Assembly: GCF_017315705.1 (NCBI RefSeq)
Contig: NZ_JAFLRF010000013.1
Span: forward strand, 103,680-167,679
DNA length: 64,000 nucleotides
Source of the DNA: Trinickia mobilis
GTDB taxonomy: Bacteria; Pseudomonadota; Gammaproteobacteria; Burkholderiales; Burkholderiaceae
Direction of reading: 5' to 3'
This document shows positions 17,226 to 26,042 of the stretch, piece by piece; the stretch's first letter is position 1; each line of letters begins with the position of its first letter. Below the pieces are notes generated by a model, which was given only the letters and a program-made list of their open reading frames with translations, did not search any database and was not told the origin of the DNA. The translations under genes were made by a program, and so were the position numbers.

Positions 17226-18533
17226 TCAGGCCGGCACCTGCCCAGGTGTACCGTCCAGTATGCGAAGCTTGTCGCTAATATCCGGAACGTTGTGGCCTGC
17301 CGCGCGAAGCTCGCCCACGAGCCGATGTGCAGCTGCCCGGCAGTGAGCAAGCGTCTCACGCAGGCGTGGCTCTACCTGCATGCCGGCCACCGCTTTCTCA
17401 AGTTCAGAAGGAGATTCGCTTAGCAGGGCGGGAACAACTTCCTCCGGCGGAATCACGGAGCCGTGACTCAACAGCTGCCCGGTCCAGTCGCACCCATACA
17501 GAAGCGCACGTCGTTCGGCCTTTCGCGCTTCGTCCTGCTCAAGCGTGGCGAGGCTGTGCCGGTTCTTCTGAATCTCAGTGCGCCACGCGGCCAGGATGTC
17601 GGCTCGCAGCGCCGCTATCGCGTCACCGAGCGACGCGTTCTGCCCACCCGCTACAAGGCGGCGTTCATCAAGTCTGTCTAAGCGGTCCCGATAGCTTTCG
17701 AGATATGGCTGCCAATTCAACGGTAGCTCCGGCTTTTCGAAGAACGCGTGGCTTACCTCATTGAGTTCGTTGCGAATATCCTGAAGGGCCTGGTTGTCGG
17801 CAAGACGCGCTTCATGCACGTCGTGGGCCGTAACCATCTGTCGGTGCAGAGGGAAGAGTGGATTGCTGAAGCGCCGCTGTAGATGTCGCTCAGCCGCGCC
17901 CGGACGGGCGCTCCATTTCCAGTTGGGCAGCGAGTTCGCGTCAAATTCGACCGCCTGTATCATCGGCCTGAAAACAGCCAGCGCTTCCTCTGTGGCATGG
18001 CGAAAGCAGTCTGCCAGTTTGTAGTCGTTGCCTTGCAGGGGGGCGCCCGCATTCCCCGCATAAGGTGAGTCGGGGGTGAGCCTGAGCGTGCCTGTGGCCA
18101 AAAAGAATTCCATCGGCAGTTCCACGGACAGGCCTTCCTGCCTGAAGGTGCGCTGTTCAGCGGAAATTGCCTCGACCGAATGCGCTAGGCGATTTTCCAG
18201 GTCGAGGAGTGCATCAATGGTGTCTCCCGACGACGGCTGCGCCGCATCGGCAAGCAGGCAGAAAGTTTCGCGTGCCATCCTCGCCGCGATAGTGCCGTGC
18301 TTTTCAGCAAATAGCCAGAACCAAAGCGCAAGCTGGTAGCCTTGGACACCATTTCGTGAGGTGGGTTCGACGTCGGGTGTGAACGCAATACCGGGAGCGG
18401 CCCAGCTCGCGAACGGCGGTGCTCCGGCGCTCTGGTACATGGCCAGGAGTTGCCGTATCGATTCATGCGTATTGGTGGGCCAATTACGCGCCTCCTCGTG
18501 ACGCTTCTCGGCCTTCCAGAACCTCCAGTCCAT
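17226..18533 (-). CDS. Hypothetical protein, 435 residues, no recognised domain
   Basis: This is a long soluble protein with Trp/Glu-rich helical character throughout and no signal peptide or membrane segment. Composition and codon use look like a real gene, and the competing frames are poor in comparison. I see no catalytic motif. The C-terminal part (AHCRAAAHRLVGELRAAGHNVPD) is predicted helical by eye. It stands alone, with no operon partner within 150 bp. Confidence 0.7.
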   Translation of the reverse strand: MDWRFWKAEKRHEEARNWPTNTHESIRQLLAMYQSAGAPPFASWAAPGIAFTPDVEPTSRNGVQGYQLALWFWLFAEKHGTIAARMARETFCLLADAAQPSSGDTIDALLDLENRLAHSVEAISAEQRTFRQEGLSVELPMEFFLATGTLRLTPDSPYAGNAGAPLQGNDYKLADCFRHATEEALAVFRPMIQAVEFDANSLPNWKWSARPGAAERHLQRRFSNPLFPLHRQMVTAHDVHEARLADNQALQDIRNELNEVSHAFFEKPELPLNWQPYLESYRDRLDRLDERRLVAGGQNASLGDAIAALRADILAAWRTEIQKNRHSLATLEQDEARKAERRALLYGCDWTGQLLSHGSVIPPEEVVPALLSESPSELEKAVAGMQVEPRLRETLAHCRAAAHRLVGELRAAGHNVPDISDKLRILDGTPGQVPA

Positions 18534-18703
18534 TCTGAACCTCGCAAGAGAGCAAGCGTATCTGCGCTACGCGCTGCGAGGGATACTTGCACACTATGCC
18601 GAGGGCGTAAACCGAGGACTGTCCTTCGCCGCCCGCAGGGGAACTGGTCGAAAGGCCATGCCGTTAGCCAGGCCCTTCCGCTTTGGGAGTGGTGGCGTGC
18701 CGA

Positions 18704-18925
18704 TTAAACGCAGCGGTTAACGACGACAAGCGGAAGCGTGTTGCCGTCAGCGGCTTCCACCGCAGCATCTGCAGTATGAATCGTACCTTCGAGCCGCAGG
18801 TCCGGGTCCACGGTCTGCGCCGCAATCACGACGTTCGCGGCGTCACGTGCCACTCTGAGCGCAGTGGCAAGTCCGATGCCACGACTACCACGTGACATGA
18901 ATATGGTTTTGCCAGCAAGGCTCAT
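18704..18925 (-). pseudogene. Truncated short-chain dehydrogenase/reductase remnant
   Basis: The 73-residue frame is only the N-terminal Rossmann part of an SDR (GSRGIGLATALRVARDAANVVIAAQT, then EAADGNTLPLVV) and stops before NNAG and the Tyr-x-x-x-Lys active site. An SDR of this type needs about 250-290 residues. The start and Shine-Dalgarno (AGGGGA before ATG) are intact. The cofactor motif is damaged (MSRGSRGIG, where families have TGASRGIG). I read it as a decayed fragment. Confidence 0.7.
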
Positions 18926-19019
18926 GGTCGTCCCCTGGTAACTCGCGGCTGCATAGGCTTTTGCGAAAAACGACGCGGCTCGACTTATCTCGTTTGAATC
19001 GTCAGCGTTCGTGCACGCT

Positions 19020-19847
19020 TTATTTACTGGAACTCGCGCTCATTCGGCGTTGCATCCAATTCAGCACCATCTGCCAGTTTTCGGCCGTCATCGCATCAAA
19101 CCAACTGTCGTGGCTCGCGTTGGGCAACGAGAGAAATTGCGCATGCGGATGAAGTCGTGCAAGCCGTTCGGCGTGCGTGACGGGAATGACAGTATCGTCC
19201 GCAGCACCGATAACGACGACGGGGCCTTCGAATCGTTTCAGCGCGTCGACTGAGTCAAACGGGTCATGCAATATCCAGCGAACTGGAAACCAGGTCAGCC
19301 TTTCGGCTGCGACGCTGGCGAGCGAATCCCATGGCGTGATTAGCAGCACTCCGGCGACGGACGACTCCTGGCCGGAGATAGCTTGCGCAGCCATACCTGC
19401 ACCGAGTGATTCGCCAACAAGAAATATGGGGCCCGCCCACTGGGCGTTGGCGTCGGAGAGCGCACTGCGCGATGCTGCCAGAGCGGCTTTCATTGTCCGC
19501 GCTCCCTCTCGCCTGCCGTAGCCGGGATATTCGACCAGTAGTGCACGATAGCCGGCATGGACGAATACCGAGGCAAGCCGCAGCTTGTCCTCGGCAGACT
19601 CGGCATTGCCGTGATAGATAGCGACAGTTCCATGAGGCGATTGGTTGGCCGGGTTGATGACATATCCCGCGAATCGCCCGTTAGATTGCCAAGGCTGCAC
19701 TTGAAGGTCGCCGTGACTTCCAACTTGGAGAGCGGTTGCTCGAGGCGCTGGAGGGAGTATCAGGCGGTCTTGAAAAAGGTAGAGGGCTGCTGTCGCCACC
19801 ACGTAGACGATGATGGCGACGCCGATGGCAGACCAGAGTAACGACAT
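19020..19847 (-). CDS. Membrane-anchored alpha/beta hydrolase (Bem46/YfhR-like)
   Basis: This 275-residue protein starts with an N-terminal membrane anchor (LLWSAIGVAIIVYVVATAAL). The hydrolase core follows: the oxyanion region around YHGNAES, nucleophile elbow GESLGAG, acid Asp in GAADDTVIPVTH and catalytic His in NASHDSWFD. It is probably a serine esterase on the periplasmic or cytoplasmic face. The frame is open to 20183. I prefer the ATG at 19847 (TAGGAA upstream, directly before the anchor), but the ATG at 19964 preceded by TAGGG is a real alternative and would add 39 residues. Confidence 0.85.
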   Translation of the reverse strand: MSLLWSAIGVAIIVYVVATAALYLFQDRLILPPAPRATALQVGSHGDLQVQPWQSNGRFAGYVINPANQSPHGTVAIYHGNAESAEDKLRLASVFVHAGYRALLVEYPGYGRREGARTMKAALAASRSALSDANAQWAGPIFLVGESLGAGMAAQAISGQESSVAGVLLITPWDSLASVAAERLTWFPVRWILHDPFDSVDALKRFEGPVVVIGAADDTVIPVTHAERLARLHPHAQFLSLPNASHDSWFDAMTAENWQMVLNWMQRRMSASSSK

Positions 19848-20303
19848 ATCGATTCCTAGCCTACGGGCTGTTTCGCCCTTTGCTTCGGCAAGCGCGAGGG
19901 CGGCCTCTTCGCAGTCAAAGGCGACGTGCTGAGATTTTCCTGCGAGTTCCGGATATGCGCTCATGCGCATCCCTAATTTCGTGGCGAGGCGGTTCGACCC
20001 TCTTGCGGTGTTGGGTGGTCCTACGTTGTACCGTCGACCTCCATGCAAAGGCCAGCGCCATATCTGCTGCTGAATCAGCGCTCCGGATTTTCGACGCACC
20101 TTCCTCTGACGATTGGCGTCTCGACTGCACAGTCTGGCGGTACAAGCTTCGCGCCGGTCGTTCCACAAACGAACGCCATCCACGACGCGCTTTTAAGCTA
20201 GGTCAATTGTGCGGTGCACACATACATAATTTGCGAAGTCCGTTGTGCAACTCGTTCCGGAGGGTATACGCTTAAGCAAATCCCCTACGAGAGGTATGTG
20301 TAC
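19848..20303. other. 456-bp divergent region
   Basis: Apart from the possible N-terminal extension of the hydrolase on the minus strand (back to 19964), no gene or clear promoter could be supported here. Confidence 0.4.
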
Positions 20304-20849
20304 TTGTCTACTCTCCTGGAACGCGAAGGATTGCTGGCGACGTGGCGCCGCCTGACCAACCGAGACGAGTTTGGTCAATGCAACGGCAACGAGTTGGACG
20401 AGCGCGGCGAGAAAGTGACGAATTCCCAACCGTCAGCGCGTCGCCAAATCGTGGTCACGGACGTGTTTTGCCAAATCACCGAGCAGATGGGACATCTCGC
20501 TGCGATGTGCGTCGCTGTGACGACTCCGATGTTTGGTATCCGCGTGCCGGATGTTGTCTGGATGCCGTGTGAAAGGTGGGAAAGCTTCGACCATGACGAC
20601 CCGGTGCCGTTTGTGCCGGACCTTTGTGTTGAGGTCCTGCTTGACACCGACAGGACGCAGGAGCTCGACCGGAGAGTCGAAAGCTACCTGGGCGGCGGCG
20701 CCCGCGAAGTCATCGTGATTGACCAGTGCGGGCAGGTTCAATTCTGGGGGCAGGAAGGCCGGCGACCAGCTTCAGTGCTCGGCGTGTCGCTATCGCTCGA
20801 GCCCATGTATTTTGACGAAGGGACGTCCTCCCCGCCGGCTGTTCATTGA
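20304..20849 (+). CDS. Uma2-family (DUF820) restriction-endonuclease-fold protein
   Basis: This protein of about 181 residues contains the Uma2 pattern GIRVPDVVWMP, then PFVPDLCVEVLLDTDRTQEL and GAREVIVID. The Asp and Glu positions match the PD-(D/E)XK-like core of that family. Uma2 proteins are abundant in cyanobacteria and scattered elsewhere, with no firm biological role. The start is uncertain: the frame is open from 20214, but a TTG at 20304 sits 9 nt after GAGAGG. The gene stands alone. Confidence 0.65.
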   Translation: MSTLLEREGLLATWRRLTNRDEFGQCNGNELDERGEKVTNSQPSARRQIVVTDVFCQITEQMGHLAAMCVAVTTPMFGIRVPDVVWMPCERWESFDHDDPVPFVPDLCVEVLLDTDRTQELDRRVESYLGGGAREVIVIDQCGQVQFWGQEGRRPASVLGVSLSLEPMYFDEGTSSPPAVH

Positions 20850-21012
20850 GTGCTGCAGGTTGTCCCGAATACAGACCGGGCGTTCAAGGCAATTCGTGGT
20901 TATGGCTTGTCCTGTTAGCACACGGGCCTTTCGGTCGTCCCGGGCAATCTTGCTTAGACGAAGCTTAGCGGCGACCTATGCTTTAAGCCGCCAAAAGGTC
21001 AAGGAGACTGCC

Positions 21013-21249
21013 ATGCGTGTCGACGCGATTGACGTGCATTTTGATAGCACGCACCTTTTCCTCGAACTGTCTGACGGCCGGAAAATTCGTCTGCCGTTGC
21101 GTTTGTTTCCTGTGCTCGATGTGGCCACTGCAGCCGAGCGTGAACACTTCGCCATTTCCATTGACCACCAACAACTGCTCTGGCCTGAGCTTGACGAAGA
21201 GATGAGCGTCGCAGCTCTCATGCGTACGGTACCGGAGTCCCGACATTAG
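21013..21249 (+). CDS. DUF2442 protein (paralogue of 16369)
   Basis: This 78-residue protein has the same core as the 16369 product ([44 protein letters not shown]) but lacks the tandem 16-residue duplication. AAGGAGA precedes the ATG. It is again followed by a cold-shock gene, 263 bp downstream. Function unknown. Confidence 0.8.
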   Translation: MRVDAIDVHFDSTHLFLELSDGRKIRLPLRLFPVLDVATAAEREHFAISIDHQQLLWPELDEEMSVAALMRTVPESRH

Positions 21250-21453
21250 CAGCGCGTTATCGCTAAGGGCCGCCGTTTCCGGTAACCAAAGTCTTGGATT
21301 CGGTCACTTTTGCTCAGACATTTGAGCGCTTAGCAAAAATGTCCAGCCTGTAAGTGGAAAAGGTCAATTGTGACAAGGCTAAGTCCTGTCACATCGGCGT
21401 AAACTCGCATGTCTTATACTCATTTGCTCGTGTTAAAAGTAGTCTCTCGTAGC

Positions 21454-21472
21454 CGTCGCCGCTTTGGCGACG
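21454..21472 (+). promoter_or_regulatory. Hairpin in the 5' leader of the second cold-shock gene
   Basis: CGTCGCC (21454-21460) pairs perfectly with GGCGACG (21466-21472) across a 5-nt loop, about 40 nt before the start codon. There is no T-run, so it is not a terminator. A -10-like TATACT lies at 21415-21420. A leader structure affecting translation at low temperature would fit the family but is inferred. Confidence 0.4.
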
Positions 21473-21512
21473 TGTAGTCAATACAATAGAACGATTGTTT
21501 TAAATCCAGGAA

Positions 21513-21716
21513 ATGGCAACAGGTAAAGTCAAGTGGTTTAACGATGCAAAGGGTTTTGGGTTCATCACGCCGGACGATGGCGGCGAGGACCTCTTTGCGC
21601 ACTTCTCCGAAATTCAGGCAAAAGGCTTCAAGTCCCTGCAGGAAAACCAACCGGTGACGTTCGACGTCAAGCAGGGACCGAAGGGTAAGCAAGCGGCCAA
21701 TATCCAGCCGCAGTAA
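21513..21716 (+). CDS. Cold-shock domain protein (CspA family), second copy
   Basis: This 67-residue protein is nearly identical to the 16745 product ([21 protein letters not shown] is shared). It differs mainly in the central loop ([19 protein letters not shown]). It acts on RNA as a chaperone. It follows the second DUF2442 gene, so the DUF2442-csp pair is duplicated in the window. Confidence 0.95.
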   Translation: MATGKVKWFNDAKGFGFITPDDGGEDLFAHFSEIQAKGFKSLQENQPVTFDVKQGPKGKQAANIQPQ

Positions 21717-22010
21717 TTCGTCGCCTCTCATCACGTTTTAGCAAAGACATATGGCTCTGTATGAGCCATTGGATTGGCTTGCCGCCGGGTCGAGGCCTAT
21801 CCGTGCGTAACCACAATACGCTCGGCGAAGTTGCAGACTGCCATCGTGCATGACTTGGCTAGCTACGTTTTAGCGGTGAAGACATGTGCTCTGTCGACAT
21901 TAATCTGCGTGTTGGGACTTGAAAATTACCAAAATGGCTGGCTAGCGTTAGCAGGTGCGGCCAAAAGACGGCGGCAACTACAAAAACATTCCTGAGAGAT
22001 ATCGAACACC

Positions 22011-22307
22011 ATGAATCGACGCGCTCAAACCATCGAGCACCTCGAGCGTAGCGGCGAGGACAGCAGCCTGAGGCGTGCGCTTGCTGCACGCCTTGATACC
22101 ACCTTGAAGCGTGCCGGCATCAGCTCCGCTCGGGCCGCCAAGTGGCTCAATGTGAGCGAGAGCGAGGTGCAGTTCTGGCGCCAAGGCATCACGGTTCCAC
22201 CGCTCAACGTCTTCACGCGGATTGCCGCTTTTCTTAGCCTTGATGTCTACTGGCTTTGCACCGGTGAGACGTCGGGTGCTGCGGCTGCCTTTGAAGGTGC
22301 CGCATAG
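22011..22307 (+). CDS. Small HTH (XRE-like) protein
   Basis: This 98-residue protein has a central helix-turn-helix (RRALAARLDTTLKRAG, then SARAAKWLNVSESEVQFWRQ and PPLNVFTRIAAFLSLDVYWL). It matches the Cro/CI-like family in length and spacing. It is probably a DNA-binding regulator; the target is unknown. The next gene downstream in the same direction is the acetoacetyl-CoA reductase, 227 bp away. Confidence 0.7.
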   Translation: MNRRAQTIEHLERSGEDSSLRRALAARLDTTLKRAGISSARAAKWLNVSESEVQFWRQGITVPPLNVFTRIAAFLSLDVYWLCTGETSGAAAAFEGAA

Positions 22308-22534
22308 GCGGGCCGAGTTCGACACTTTTTAGTCTCGTGCCGGGACACACTCGCCGCTCGAAGCGATGTGCTTGAACTGCAGCGCTTTGAAATCGCTTCA
22401 TGGGCCGGCATCGAGTTGTACCTCGAACTGAAGTTAAAAGATAGTTGTGCTACGAAATGGTGCGAATAGCAGGACCTTGCCATTGAATGGACACGAAAAT
22501 CTTGGACGCAAACCCTAACCGAGGAGTAAGCGAC

Positions 22535-23275
22535 ATGACGAAGCGGATTGCATATGTGACCGGAGGCATGGGTGGAATCGGAACGGCGATATGCCAGCGT
22601 CTACACAAGGATGGATTCACGGTGGTGGCGGGCTGCGGCGTGAACTCCCCGCGACGGGCTCGCTGGCTGGCAGAGCAAGCCGAACTGGGCTTCTCCTTTA
22701 TCGCGTCGGAAGGCAATGTCGCCGACTGGGATTCTACCGAGGCGGCCTTCGCGAAGGTGAAGAAGGAGGTCGGCGACATCGACGTGCTCGTGAACAACGC
22801 CGGCATCACGCGCGACGGCGTGTTTCGCAAGATGTCACGGGAGAATTGGAACGACGTCATTGCCACGAACCTCAGCAGTCTGTTCAACGTGACCAAGCAG
22901 GTCATCGAGGGGATGGTCGGCAAGCAGTGGGGGCGAATTATCAACATTTCGTCCGTGAACGGGCAGAAAGGGCAATTTGGCCAGACCAACTACTCGACGG
23001 CCAAGGCGGGCATTCACGGCTTTACGATGTCGCTGGCCCAGGAGGTCGCGACCAAGGGTGTCACCGTGAACACGGTGTCCCCTGGGTATATCGGGACCGA
23101 CATGGTTCGCGCAGTGCGTCCGGAAGTACTAGATGCCATCGTTCAGGGCATTCCGGTGCGCCGTCTGGGGGAGGCATCTGAGATAGCGTCGATTGTCTCT
23201 TGGCTGTCCAGCGATGAAGCGGCCTTCTCGACGGGAGCGGATTACTCTTTGAATGGCGGGCTGTACATGCGCTAG
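22535..23275 (+). CDS. phbB: Acetoacetyl-CoA reductase (PhbB/PhaB type SDR)
   Basis: This 246-residue short-chain dehydrogenase has the cofactor motif TGGMGGIGTAI, NNAGITRD and the active-site S/Y/K set (SSVNGQKGQFGQTNYSTAKAG). The sequence FRKMSRENWNDVIATNLSSLFNVTKQ is characteristic of NADPH-dependent acetoacetyl-CoA reductases. It makes (R)-3-hydroxybutyryl-CoA for polyhydroxybutyrate. GAGGAG precedes the ATG at 22535. No phaC or phaA is next to it, so it is an orphan or extra copy. Confidence 0.9.
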   Translation: MTKRIAYVTGGMGGIGTAICQRLHKDGFTVVAGCGVNSPRRARWLAEQAELGFSFIASEGNVADWDSTEAAFAKVKKEVGDIDVLVNNAGITRDGVFRKMSRENWNDVIATNLSSLFNVTKQVIEGMVGKQWGRIINISSVNGQKGQFGQTNYSTAKAGIHGFTMSLAQEVATKGVTVNTVSPGYIGTDMVRAVRPEVLDAIVQGIPVRRLGEASEIASIVSWLSSDEAAFSTGADYSLNGGLYMR

Positions 23276-23441
23276 CCATCGCCCGCGTCCAGGACGATTG
23301 TCTCCAGCGCTCGCAATGGGCGCTGGACTCATCCTTCGACAACGAACAGGCGCTCGGGCAAGCCACGTGCTGGACGGCGCAAGAGTAGTTATCGGGTAGC
23401 CTGAGTGTCACGAAGTTTCCTCAAAACACACGGAGACATGC

Positions 23442-23777
23442 ATGCGCGATGTGCCATCCATCGAATCATCCTTTTATCTTGTTGGTGAGAGGACGCTGCG
23501 TTTTCTTGCGCGCGATGCCGGTGACCCGGGCGCTGCGCTCGCTTATTGGTTGGAGGTAGAGGAACCGTCATGCGAACCCAACTTCTTCGACGCCACGCAG
23601 GCGTTGGGTCCGCTCATGCAGCTTGTTCTTCCCGACGACCGCCCTGGCGTCTTTGTGAACCGCAGTGCCGTAGATACCGTCCTGGATTTCGGCGCCGTGA
23701 AACGGATTGTGTTCAAGGACGGGTCTTGGCTTGATGTTCGATACTCCGGCCCAAGCAGCGACCTCTACTACCAGTAA
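23442..23777 (+). CDS. Hypothetical protein, 111 residues
   Basis: The small acidic protein (MRDVPSIESSFYLVGERTL at the start, WLDVRYSGPSSDLYYQ at the end) has no recognised domain. A GGAGAC upstream supports the start. It looks like a genuine soluble protein in composition. The neighbours are unrelated small genes. Confidence 0.6.
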   Translation: MRDVPSIESSFYLVGERTLRFLARDAGDPGAALAYWLEVEEPSCEPNFFDATQALGPLMQLVLPDDRPGVFVNRSAVDTVLDFGAVKRIVFKDGSWLDVRYSGPSSDLYYQ

Positions 23778-23969
23778 TCGACGCCGCCGAACATCTGAAC
23801 ATTGCGCGAGAACCGCTGCGCCAGCCGTGACTATCTCTAGCGTCAACACGCTCCGTTTGAATATCAGACGAAAATCGAGCGGTACTACTCAGCGCTTTTC
23901 ATTGAGATTTTAATGGGGTCTCCAGTACGATATGGGGAACCCATTAATCAAATTTGACGAGTCGCGACA

Positions 23970-24242
23970 GTGGAGGCCCTCGAAGCGCCGCCGAGCATAG
24001 CACCGGACAACCGAAGCGTGATTTTTACCGTTTCGACTCACGGACGTGAAGTCGAGTGTTCTGTCTCGCGTGATGCGCTTGAACAGCACTTCTGGGTGCA
24101 ACCAGGAGCCAGCGACACACGCATTCTCAAAGCCTTCGCAGATGGCCGCAAACGTATTACTGCCGTGGCCGAAAGGAAGTTGCTCGCTCATTCCGATGAG
24201 CGGATTGTGCTGACTACATCTGATTTCGAGGTGCGAACGTAA
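23970..24242 (+). CDS. DUF1488-family protein
   Basis: This 90-residue protein contains VIFTVSTHGREVECSVSRDALEQHF, which fits DUF1488 (a small family common in Burkholderia), and ends with KLLAHSDERIVLTTSDFE. The start is GTG without a strong Shine-Dalgarno. Function unknown. Confidence 0.65.
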   Translation: MEALEAPPSIAPDNRSVIFTVSTHGREVECSVSRDALEQHFWVQPGASDTRILKAFADGRKRITAVAERKLLAHSDERIVLTTSDFEVRT

Positions 24243-24344
24243 CGCGCCGGAGCCGCGAGTCGGTGCGCGCTGGAAACGAAACAACGGCGGGAATGTCAAA
24301 ATCGGCCAGGACGTTGCAGTGAGGGCTGCGCAGGTGGCAGAGAC

Positions 24345-24572
24345 ATGACGATACGAAACACGCTTTCGCTGGAAGCCATTGCGCTCGAGCGAATTGCCAC
24401 TGCGGCGCGTCAAGTACAGGCCGCGTCTGCTGTACTAGAACAGCGCTTCGGCAGCACGCCACGCGTACAGCCATCGACGCTGGAACTTGCGAGGTTCACT
24501 GCAGCGATGCAGGAACTGCTCAGTGCGCGTGAAGAATTCGACCGCGTTATGGCTGACTCCGCGCCTCAATAA
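24345..24572 (+). CDS. Hypothetical helical protein, 75 residues
   Basis: It is Ala/Glu-rich with regular helical periodicity (LSLEAIALERIATAARQVQA). The start has only a weak ribosome site. It is plausible as a small gene in line with its neighbours, but nothing identifies it. Confidence 0.4.
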   Translation: MTIRNTLSLEAIALERIATAARQVQAASAVLEQRFGSTPRVQPSTLELARFTAAMQELLSAREEFDRVMADSAPQ

Positions 24573-24651
24573 CTTGTCGGCACTTGCCGAAGTCGTCGGG
24601 CTCATCGGTAGGCGCCTCGAACGACGACTGGGTCGGTTCTGCGCGCTTACC

Positions 24652-24942
24652 CTACAGACGCGCGCCTCTCTCACCATGGAACAGCACGCGACTGACCAGT
24701 GTGGCGGCCGTCGCAATCGCAATGCAGATGACGGTTGCCGACGACAGTCCGACGAATAATAGACAAACGATTGCTGTGGTTGCAAATGCCATTTGCACAA
24801 CGCCGAGCCCAAGCCGCAATATTCCCCAGATTAGGTAATGCTTTTCGCGCGAGCTCAACGTTGGCACGGCGACAGGCCTGGGTGTAGCTCCCGTTCGTTC
24901 GTGCGTGCCTTCTGCCTCACCCCGATGAGTGACAGATTTCAT
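24652..24942 (-). CDS. Small inner-membrane protein, about 96 residues
   Basis: It has two hydrophobic segments (LIWGILRLGLGVVQMAFAT and IVCLLFVGLSSATVICIAIA) after a charged N-terminus. The ATG at 24942 lies about 10 nt after GGAG; a GTG at 24948 is an alternative. No family is recognised. Confidence 0.5.
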   Translation of the reverse strand: MKSVTHRGEAEGTHERTGATPRPVAVPTLSSREKHYLIWGILRLGLGVVQMAFATTAIVCLLFVGLSSATVICIAIATAATLVSRVLFHGERGARL

Positions 24943-25065
24943 TTTCACGGCACTCCATTTTTCGGTCTGCCAATTTGTACGCTGCGCGCTAGAGCAGTCC
25001 AGGCGACGTGCAGCGCATTATGGCTATTGGAAAGCTCTCGGGCGTTCTATACCCGTGTTTCAGCC

Positions 25066-25773
25066 TCAGCTATCCAACACCTCGTGCTCGAGCTGGTCCA
25101 TCGTCACATGGCGAACATCGGTTCCTTTGACAATGTAGACAACGAACTCGGCAATATTGGTTGCGTGGTCTCCGATACGCTCGATGGCCTTCGCGATAAA
25201 CATGTACTCCAAGCCATTCGAGATGGCGCGAGGGTCCTCGGTCATTTTCGCGACGAGCTTGCGCGTGAACGCTCGAAACTCGTTATCAATGGCTGCGTCA
25301 TCTCGGACAATCTGTGCGGCCGCAACGGTGTCCATTCGCGCGAAGGCATCCAGCGCTCTGCGCAGAATGTTCAGTGCCATCTCTCCGGAAGCCTTGATTT
25401 CGGCAATACCGATGGCCGGTGCCCCGCCGTTCTCGTGAATGCGACGTAGGCGTTTCGCAACTTTCCGCGCTTCATCGCCGGCACGTTCGAGGTTGGTGGT
25501 GCACTTCGAGATGGCCAAGAGGAGCCGGAGGTCGCGAGCCGCAGGCTGTCGGCGTGCGATGACGTTGCTCACCTCTTCGTCGATTTCGAGCTCCATCCGA
25601 TTCAACCGCTGCTCGCACACGAGCACATCGCGGACGACTTCGGAATCGAAACCGTTCAGCAACTCAAGAGCGTGGGCAATTTGTGACTCCACAAGCCCGC
25701 CCATCTCAAGCAGCCTTGTCGACACAAGGTCGAGGTCGGCGTCAAAACTCCTGGAAAGATGTTTTTCTGACAT
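25066..25773 (-). CDS. phoU: Phosphate-specific transport accessory protein PhoU
   Basis: This 235-residue protein has two PhoU-type three-helix repeats with the metal-binding E-x-x-x-D pattern in each half (AGDEARKVAKRLRRIHENG and IERIGDHATNIAEFVVYIV). PhoU couples the Pst transporter to the PhoR kinase and represses the Pho regulon in phosphate sufficiency. No pst or phoBR genes are adjacent, so it is probably an extra copy. It starts MSEKHLSRSFDADLDLV. Confidence 0.93.
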   Translation of the reverse strand: MSEKHLSRSFDADLDLVSTRLLEMGGLVESQIAHALELLNGFDSEVVRDVLVCEQRLNRMELEIDEEVSNVIARRQPAARDLRLLLAISKCTTNLERAGDEARKVAKRLRRIHENGGAPAIGIAEIKASGEMALNILRRALDAFARMDTVAAAQIVRDDAAIDNEFRAFTRKLVAKMTEDPRAISNGLEYMFIAKAIERIGDHATNIAEFVVYIVKGTDVRHVTMDQLEHEVLDS

Positions 25774-26042
25774 GGCCCAACTCCCCGTAACTTCGCGGTT
25801 AGGCGCCCCCCCGATTTAGGGTCAATTCAGCGCCTTGCTCCCATGTTTCTCGAGGCTTGTCTTTCTCGTACGGGAGGTAACCGTATATACCGTTTTATAC
25901 TACGCTCGCCATTAAATGTTTGCAAAAAAAAGCTTGGCGGGTCAGGGAACATCTGTCGACGGCGGGGCGCGTCGAGGTGCAAAAGTCGATAACTTCACGG
26001 CGCGATTTCCGAGGCTTCCCGCCGCGATAAGAGAGCTGGCCG

